Assembly (NCBI GenBank): GCA_947630555.1
Contig: CANRIA010000003.1
Coordinates: 39,668-103,667 of the forward strand
DNA from: an uncultured Clostridia bacterium
GTDB lineage: Bacteria; Bacillota; Clostridia; Oscillospirales; Ruminococcaceae
DNA length: 64,000 nucleotides
Direction: 5' to 3'
In this document: piece after piece, positions 59,751-64,000 of the stretch
How the letters are laid out: each line of letters starts with the position of its first letter
Numbering within the stretch: position 1 is the first letter of the stretch
Notes under the pieces: model-generated
Databases searched by the model: none
Seen by the model: the letters and a program-made list of their open reading frames with translations, nothing else
What the model was told of the DNA's origin: nothing
Made by a program: the position numbers and the translations under genes

Positions 59751-62369
59751 ATGTCAAGCAGGATAAAGGGTATCACAGTTGAGATCGGCGGTGATACTAC
59801 CAAATTAGAAAAGGCGTTAAAAGGCGTTAATACTGAGATAAAAAACACTCAGTCGCAGCTTAAAGACGTTAATAAGCTTTTGAAGATCGACCCCGGCAAC
59901 ACCGAGCTTTTGTCACAAAAACAAAAGCTGCTCACACAGGCAGTTGACGAGACAAAGAAAAAGCTCGACACCTTGAAAACTGCTGCCGAGCAGGCAAACT
60001 CTGCCCTTGCAAGCGGTGACATCACGCAAGAGCAGTATGATGCCTTGCAGCGTGAGATAGCAGAGACGGAGCAGAACCTTAAAGCCCTTGAAAAAGCCGC
60101 GAAAAACTCTGATACAGCTTTACAGAAAATGGCGGCAAACGGCGAGAAATTAAAGTCGCTGGGTGATAAGGTATCCGGCGTAGGTCAAAAGCTGCTGCCA
60201 GCTACCGCCACCGTGACTGCTCTCGGCGCGGCATCTGTAAAAACTGCTGCCGATTTTGACAGCGCGATGAGCAAGGTTGCGGCAGTCTCGGGTGCAGCCG
60301 GAGACGACCTTGAAAAGCTTAGAGATAAAGCCCGTGAAATGGGTTCAAAAACAAAGTTCAGCGCCTCGGAAGCCGCCGAAGCTATGAACTATATGGCTAT
60401 GGCAGGCTGGAAGACAGAAGATATGCTCGACGGTATCGAGGGCATAATGAATCTCGCCGCGGCAAGCGGTGAAGATCTGTCTACCACCTCTGACATAGTT
60501 ACCGATGCGCTCACAGCTTTCGGGCTGTCAGCAAAGGATTCGGGGCATTTTGCTGATATTCTGGCAGCGGCATCGTCAAATGCCAACACCAACGTCAGTA
60601 TGATGGGCGAGACGTTTAAGTACTGCGCTCCTATAGCAGGCTCGCTCGGTTTTTCTGCCGAAGACACCGCCGAAGCTATAGGTCTTATGGCTAACTCGGG
60701 CATCAAGTCATCACAGGCAGGCACGGCGCTGCGTACCGTGATGACAAAACTTACAGGCGATATCAAGCTGTCGGGCGATGCTCTGGGCGAGGTCACTATA
60801 GCTACTACAAATGCAGACGGCTCTATGCGTGGTCTGTCTGATATTCTTGGCGATTGCCGCGAGGCTTTTGGCAAGATGACAGAGAGCGAACAGGCAAACG
60901 CAGCTCAGTCGCTTGTCGGCAAAAACGCGATGAGCGGTTTCCTCGCGCTGATGAACGCCGCCCCTGCTGATATTGAAAAGCTGTCTACAGCTATAGACGA
61001 TTGCAACGGCAAGTCGGAAGAAATGGCGAACACCATGCAGGGCAACCTTGCAGGACAGTTGACTATTCTGAAATCACAGCTGCAAGAGCTTGCTATATCT
61101 GTAGGCGAACTGCTCATGCCTGCTATACGTCAGATCGTATCGTGGGTACAGAAGTTTGTCGGCAAACTCAACAGAATGGACGAGACCACGAAAAAAGTTA
61201 TAGTCACTATAGCTTTGATAGCGGCGGCGGTCTCGCCTGTGCTTATCATCATAGGCAAGGTTATCACTGCCGTCGGTACTATAATGACTATAATACCCAA
61301 GCTGGCAGGCGTTATAAATGTTGTAAAGACTGCATTTTCGGCGCTCAATGCCGTGATGCTTGCAAACCCGATATTCTTGGTAATCGCCGCGATAACTGCG
61401 CTGGTCGGTATATTTATTTATCTGTGGAACACCAGCGACAGCTTCCGACAGTTTTGGATAGATCTTTGGGAAAATATCAAGGCTGCGGCATCAGCGGCTT
61501 GGGAAGCTATAAAAGCATTTTTTACTGCTGCTTGGGAAGCAATAAAATCTACTGCCGAGACTATCGGAAACGCGCTGAAAACAGGCGTGCTTGCGATATG
61601 GAACGGAATCAAAACCGGCATAACTACCGCCGTAAACGCTATAAAGAACACGGTCACTGCGGTATGGAACGCCATAAAGACGTACATTTCCACCGTACTG
61701 AATTTTATAAAAAACACAGTCTCGAGTGTTTGGAACGGCATCAAAAACACGGTATCAACAGTAGTAAATGCCATTAAAACTGCCGTAACCAATGTATGGA
61801 ACAGTATTTCTACCGGCATTAAAAATACCATGAGCAAGATATTTACAACTATAAAATCGGGCTTTGATAAAGCTGTATCGTTTATCACGAGTTTACCGTC
61901 AAAGGCTCTGCAATGGGGCAAAGATATCATCATGGGTATTGTAGACGGTATTAAAAGCTGTATCTCCAAGATAGGAGATGCAGCCGAAAGTGTTGCCGGC
62001 AAGATAAAATCATTCCTGCATTTCTCCGTGCCCGATGAAGGACCGCTGACCGATTATCAAAAGTGGATGCCCGACTTTATGGCAGGTCTTGCGAGAGGAA
62101 TAGAGCAGAGCAGGGGACTGATACAAAAGGCTATAGGCAAGGTATCGGGAGATATGCTTATAAGCCCGAATGTGGCGGCATCGCAGCTGGCGTTAGAGAG
62201 TGCGCCGTCAATAGATACCTCGGGCATTGTAAGCGCAGTGCGTGATGCGGCGGCAGGCGCGGCAAGCAGCGGTGATATAGTAATACCGATATACCTCGGC
62301 GGAACTATGCTTGACGAGATCATTGTTGGCGCTCAGCAGCGCGCGAACCTCAGATCGGGGGGCAGATAA
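59751..62369 (+). CDS. Tape measure protein
   Basis: About 872 residues. N-terminal coiled coil (about 1-140; LKGVNTEIKNTQSQLKDVNKLL), a TP901-type tail tape measure domain (about 155-430; SASEAAEAMNYMAMAGW, GTALRTVMTKLTGD), hydrophobic helices (about 475-560), and a repeated segment of Trp-containing ~11-residue units (AVWNAIKTYI, SVWNGIKNTV, NVWNSISTGI; about 580-700). The start ATG 59751 follows GGGGGT; a TTG at 59727 is less likely. Length sets the tail length; roughly 870 residues suggests a tail of about 130 nm using the usual 1.5 angstrom per residue rule. Confidence 0.93.
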   Translation: MSSRIKGITVEIGGDTTKLEKALKGVNTEIKNTQSQLKDVNKLLKIDPGNTELLSQKQKLLTQAVDETKKKLDTLKTAAEQANSALASGDITQEQYDALQREIAETEQNLKALEKAAKNSDTALQKMAANGEKLKSLGDKVSGVGQKLLPATATVTALGAASVKTAADFDSAMSKVAAVSGAAGDDLEKLRDKAREMGSKTKFSASEAAEAMNYMAMAGWKTEDMLDGIEGIMNLAAASGEDLSTTSDIVTDALTAFGLSAKDSGHFADILAAASSNANTNVSMMGETFKYCAPIAGSLGFSAEDTAEAIGLMANSGIKSSQAGTALRTVMTKLTGDIKLSGDALGEVTIATTNADGSMRGLSDILGDCREAFGKMTESEQANAAQSLVGKNAMSGFLALMNAAPADIEKLSTAIDDCNGKSEEMANTMQGNLAGQLTILKSQLQELAISVGELLMPAIRQIVSWVQKFVGKLNRMDETTKKVIVTIALIAAAVSPVLIIIGKVITAVGTIMTIIPKLAGVINVVKTAFSALNAVMLANPIFLVIAAITALVGIFIYLWNTSDSFRQFWIDLWENIKAAASAAWEAIKAFFTAAWEAIKSTAETIGNALKTGVLAIWNGIKTGITTAVNAIKNTVTAVWNAIKTYISTVLNFIKNTVSSVWNGIKNTVSTVVNAIKTAVTNVWNSISTGIKNTMSKIFTTIKSGFDKAVSFITSLPSKALQWGKDIIMGIVDGIKSCISKIGDAAESVAGKIKSFLHFSVPDEGPLTDYQKWMPDFMAGLARGIEQSRGLIQKAIGKVSGDMLISPNVAASQLALESAPSIDTSGIVSAVRDAAAGAASSGDIVIPIYLGGTMLDEIIVGAQQRANLRSGGR

Positions 62370-62732
62370 ATGGCATACATACAGTATCTTATCATTAACG
62401 GCGATAAGCTTCCACTGCCCGACAGCTACAGTGTATCGTCATCGGCGGTGGAAGCAGACACAAGCGGCGAGACCGAGGCAGGCACTAAGCAGCGTGATGT
62501 GATAAGGCAAGGCGTTGTTGGAATAAATGTGGCGTTTTCGGTATCTCCTGTTTGGCTCAAAAAGCTGACAGAATACTCTGAGCAGGACAAGCTGACGGTG
62601 CAGTATTTCAATACCAAAAGACTTGACCTTGAAGAGGCTGAAATGTATATTACCGATTTTAAATCAGACTTAGCACATGACACGAGCTTCAAGGGCTTGT
62701 GGACTGTAAGCTTTAAACTTAACTCGTTCTGA
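62370..62732 (+). CDS. Small tail protein, 120 aa
   Basis: Starts directly after the tape measure stop. The sequence is beta-rich, with a conserved-looking YIQYLIINGDKLPLPDSYSV start and YITDFKSDLAHDTSFKGLW near the end. It takes the position of a distal tail or DUF6711-type protein of Firmicutes siphoviruses. Function inferred from position. Confidence 0.7.
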   Translation: MAYIQYLIINGDKLPLPDSYSVSSSAVEADTSGETEAGTKQRDVIRQGVVGINVAFSVSPVWLKKLTEYSEQDKLTVQYFNTKRLDLEEAEMYITDFKSDLAHDTSFKGLWTVSFKLNSF

Positions 62733-62741
62733 CGGGGGGGA

Positions 62742-64000
62742 ATGTTTGTGTTTCCGGTTTCGGAAGAATTTTTGACTGCGATAAATGCAAACAGCCGCCG
62801 CTATACTTGGACGGGCACTATTACGACTAAGGGCAACAGGACATACAACTTTACTGCAAAAGACATAGTCAAGGGGAGCGGATATATCAAGCGGCAGTGC
62901 TGCGGTAACTCTGAAATAGAGCTTGGCACGGTGTATGCCGCCGAAATGGGCATAACGCTGCTGTCTGATATAGACAGATATACCCTTGACGGAGCGGAAG
63001 TAAAGCTGTTCTTCCATTTGTCGCTGCCGAGCGGCAAAGAAGAGCAAGTGCCTATGGGCGTGTACGACATCACCGAGGCTAACAGAAATATAAAAACGCT
63101 GGAGATAAAGGCATATGACCGTATGCTGCGTTTTGATAAGACATTAAAGCTGGAAGCTTCCAGCGGCAGCCCGTATCAGTTTTTGAAGACCGCCTGCGAT
63201 GCCTGCAACGTTGAAATGGCGCAGAAAGCCGCCGATATAGCCGCCCTGCCGAACGGTAAAATGTCTGTCGGCATTTATGAGGATAACGACATTGAGACGT
63301 ATAGAGATCTGATATATTATGTAGCGCAGGTGCTTGGCTGTTTTTGTCAGATAGACAGAGAGGGCAGGCTTGCGGTGCAGCAGTACGGCAGCGAGCCGAA
63401 CTGGACAGTAGCGCAAGAGCACCGCTACCAGAGCAGTTATTCCGATTTTGTGACAAGATACACGGCTATATCATCTACAAACCTTGTAAGCAATATATCA
63501 GAGTACATAGCCGAAGAGACGGACGATGCGCTCACCATGAACCTCGGCGTAAACCCACTTTTGCAGCTGGGCTTGAAAAGCACTCGTGAAAAGGCGCTGC
63601 GTGCGATACTTGATGCATTGCAGGCAGTAAACTATGTGCCGTTTGACTCCACGACTATAGGCAACCCTGCTATGGATCCGGGTGACATCATAAGGCTTAC
63701 GGGCGGTCACGCTGACGATAAACAGATATCTTGCATTACAAGTATAGAGTATAAGATCAACGGCAAGATGACTATAAAGTGTGTTGGCAAAAATCCTCGG
63801 CTGTCAGCTGTAAAGAGCAAAAATGACAAGAACATTGCCGGGCTGCTAAGCAGCGTTGAGAGCGGCAAGCAAGTTGTTTACAATTTTATGAATGTCGCGC
63901 CTTTTGAAATAGGACAGTCGCTCACCAAAGTTATGGACATTGACTTTACGGCGACCGAAGAAACATCTGCCGCCTTTCACTGCGAAATGCTGCTTGAAGT
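62742..64000 (+). CDS. Phage tail protein (tail spike/endopeptidase-type), 3' end beyond window
   Basis: An open frame starts at ATG 62742, just behind a run of G, and stays open for 419 codons to the window edge. It begins MFVFPVSEEFLTAINANSRR and contains TLEIKAYDRMLRFDK, then DIETYRDLIYYVAQVLGCFCQIDREGRL and MDPGDIIRLTGG. These are typical of the baseplate-hub/prophage endopeptidase tail family that follows the distal tail gene. A GTG at 62749 in another frame is not relevant. Likely forms the tail tip. Confidence 0.82.
   Translation, partial: MFVFPVSEEFLTAINANSRRYTWTGTITTKGNRTYNFTAKDIVKGSGYIKRQCCGNSEIELGTVYAAEMGITLLSDIDRYTLDGAEVKLFFHLSLPSGKEEQVPMGVYDITEANRNIKTLEIKAYDRMLRFDKTLKLEASSGSPYQFLKTACDACNVEMAQKAADIAALPNGKMSVGIYEDNDIETYRDLIYYVAQVLGCFCQIDREGRLAVQQYGSEPNWTVAQEHRYQSSYSDFVTRYTAISSTNLVSNISEYIAEETDDALTMNLGVNPLLQLGLKSTREKALRAILDALQAVNYVPFDSTTIGNPAMDPGDIIRLTGGHADDKQISCITSIEYKINGKMTIKCVGKNPRLSAVKSKNDKNIAGLLSSVESGKQVVYNFMNVAPFEIGQSLTKVMDIDFTATEETSAAFHCEMLLE

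Larger units (their letters stand above)
35745..64000 (+). mobile_element. Siphovirus prophage integrated at tRNA-Ser (right end beyond window)
   Basis: A continuous phage gene order runs from the tRNA-Ser 3' end to the window edge: integrase, lysogeny genes, early and replication genes, resolvase, late regulator, terminase, head and tail genes. The exact left junction is not visible because no second att copy is in the window; it is placed within the tRNA 3' half by analogy with tyrosine-integrase elements. No lysis genes are seen; they are expected after the tail genes to the right. The genes are full-length and the regulatory sites are preserved, which suggests a functional prophage. Confidence 0.93.

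Noticed and set aside
61001..61777. 258-codon plus-strand frame inside the tape measure gene
   Set aside because: It is an out-of-frame reading of the tape measure repeats, Cys/Arg/His-rich and with no ribosome binding site.

Overview
The window reads as chromosomal DNA of a Gram-positive, Clostridia-type gut bacterium, most likely a Ruminococcus or close relative in the Oscillospiraceae. The signs are strong AGGAGG-type ribosome binding sites, sigma-A promoters (TTGACA-17-TATAAT) in front of many genes, a MurT/GatD lipid II amidation pair, lipoprotein foldases, a sortase-anchored surface protein built from pilin-like FctA and Cna-B folds, c-di-GMP enzymes and a large hybrid sensor kinase. 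The genus is an inference from protein style; no rRNA or other taxonomic marker is present.

Bases 1-35600 are host genes: the 3' part of an alpha-galactosidase (GH27); a SUFU/DUF4253 protein; a four-gene minus-strand operon murT - membrane phosphoesterase - HAD hydrolase - gatD; a GGDEF(degenerate)-EAL protein; a TauE/SafE permease; a 400-base structured intergenic element bounded by inverted repeats; a DUF3737 plus cyclophilin-like lipoprotein pair; a MalY/PatB-type C-S lyase; an orphan FtsX-type permease; a hybrid histidine kinase divergent from a 2250-residue surface adhesin; three small membrane proteins; two tandem PrsA-like foldase lipoproteins; a membrane diguanylate cyclase; and a diaminopimelate decarboxylase-like gene with a Cof-type HAD phosphatase.

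From the 3' end of a tRNA-Ser(CGA) at 35678-35769 to beyond the right edge (at least 28 kb) lies a siphovirus prophage. It reads: integrase; a predicted small RNA; a membrane-anchored exonuclease-BRCT protein; an S24/CI-type repressor; an operator-rich divergent switch; small early genes; a C5 cytosine methyltransferase; a recombination/replication module (SMC-like ATPase, Sak4-like ATPase, DUF669, SF2 helicase, primase-helicase); an iteron-like AT-rich region that may be the replication origin; a RusA resolvase; a late regulator; an oppositely oriented HicAB module; then the packaging, head and tail genes (HNH, P27 and large terminase, portal, ClpP-type prohead protease, HK97 capsid, head fibre, connectors, tail tube, frameshifted G/GT chaperones, tape measure, tail proteins). 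All integrity-critical frames seen here are open, so the prophage looks intact as far as the window shows.

The most interesting non-coding signals are five copies of an 18-bp operator around the repressor switch, the predicted ~75-nt RNA beside the integrase, the iterated ATCGAT-centred inverted repeats after the primase, tandem TTTGTCCCG boxes at a putative late promoter, a perfect GGGGTATATACCCC palindrome before the terminase (cos candidate), and an A9 slippery site fusing the tail chaperone frames.
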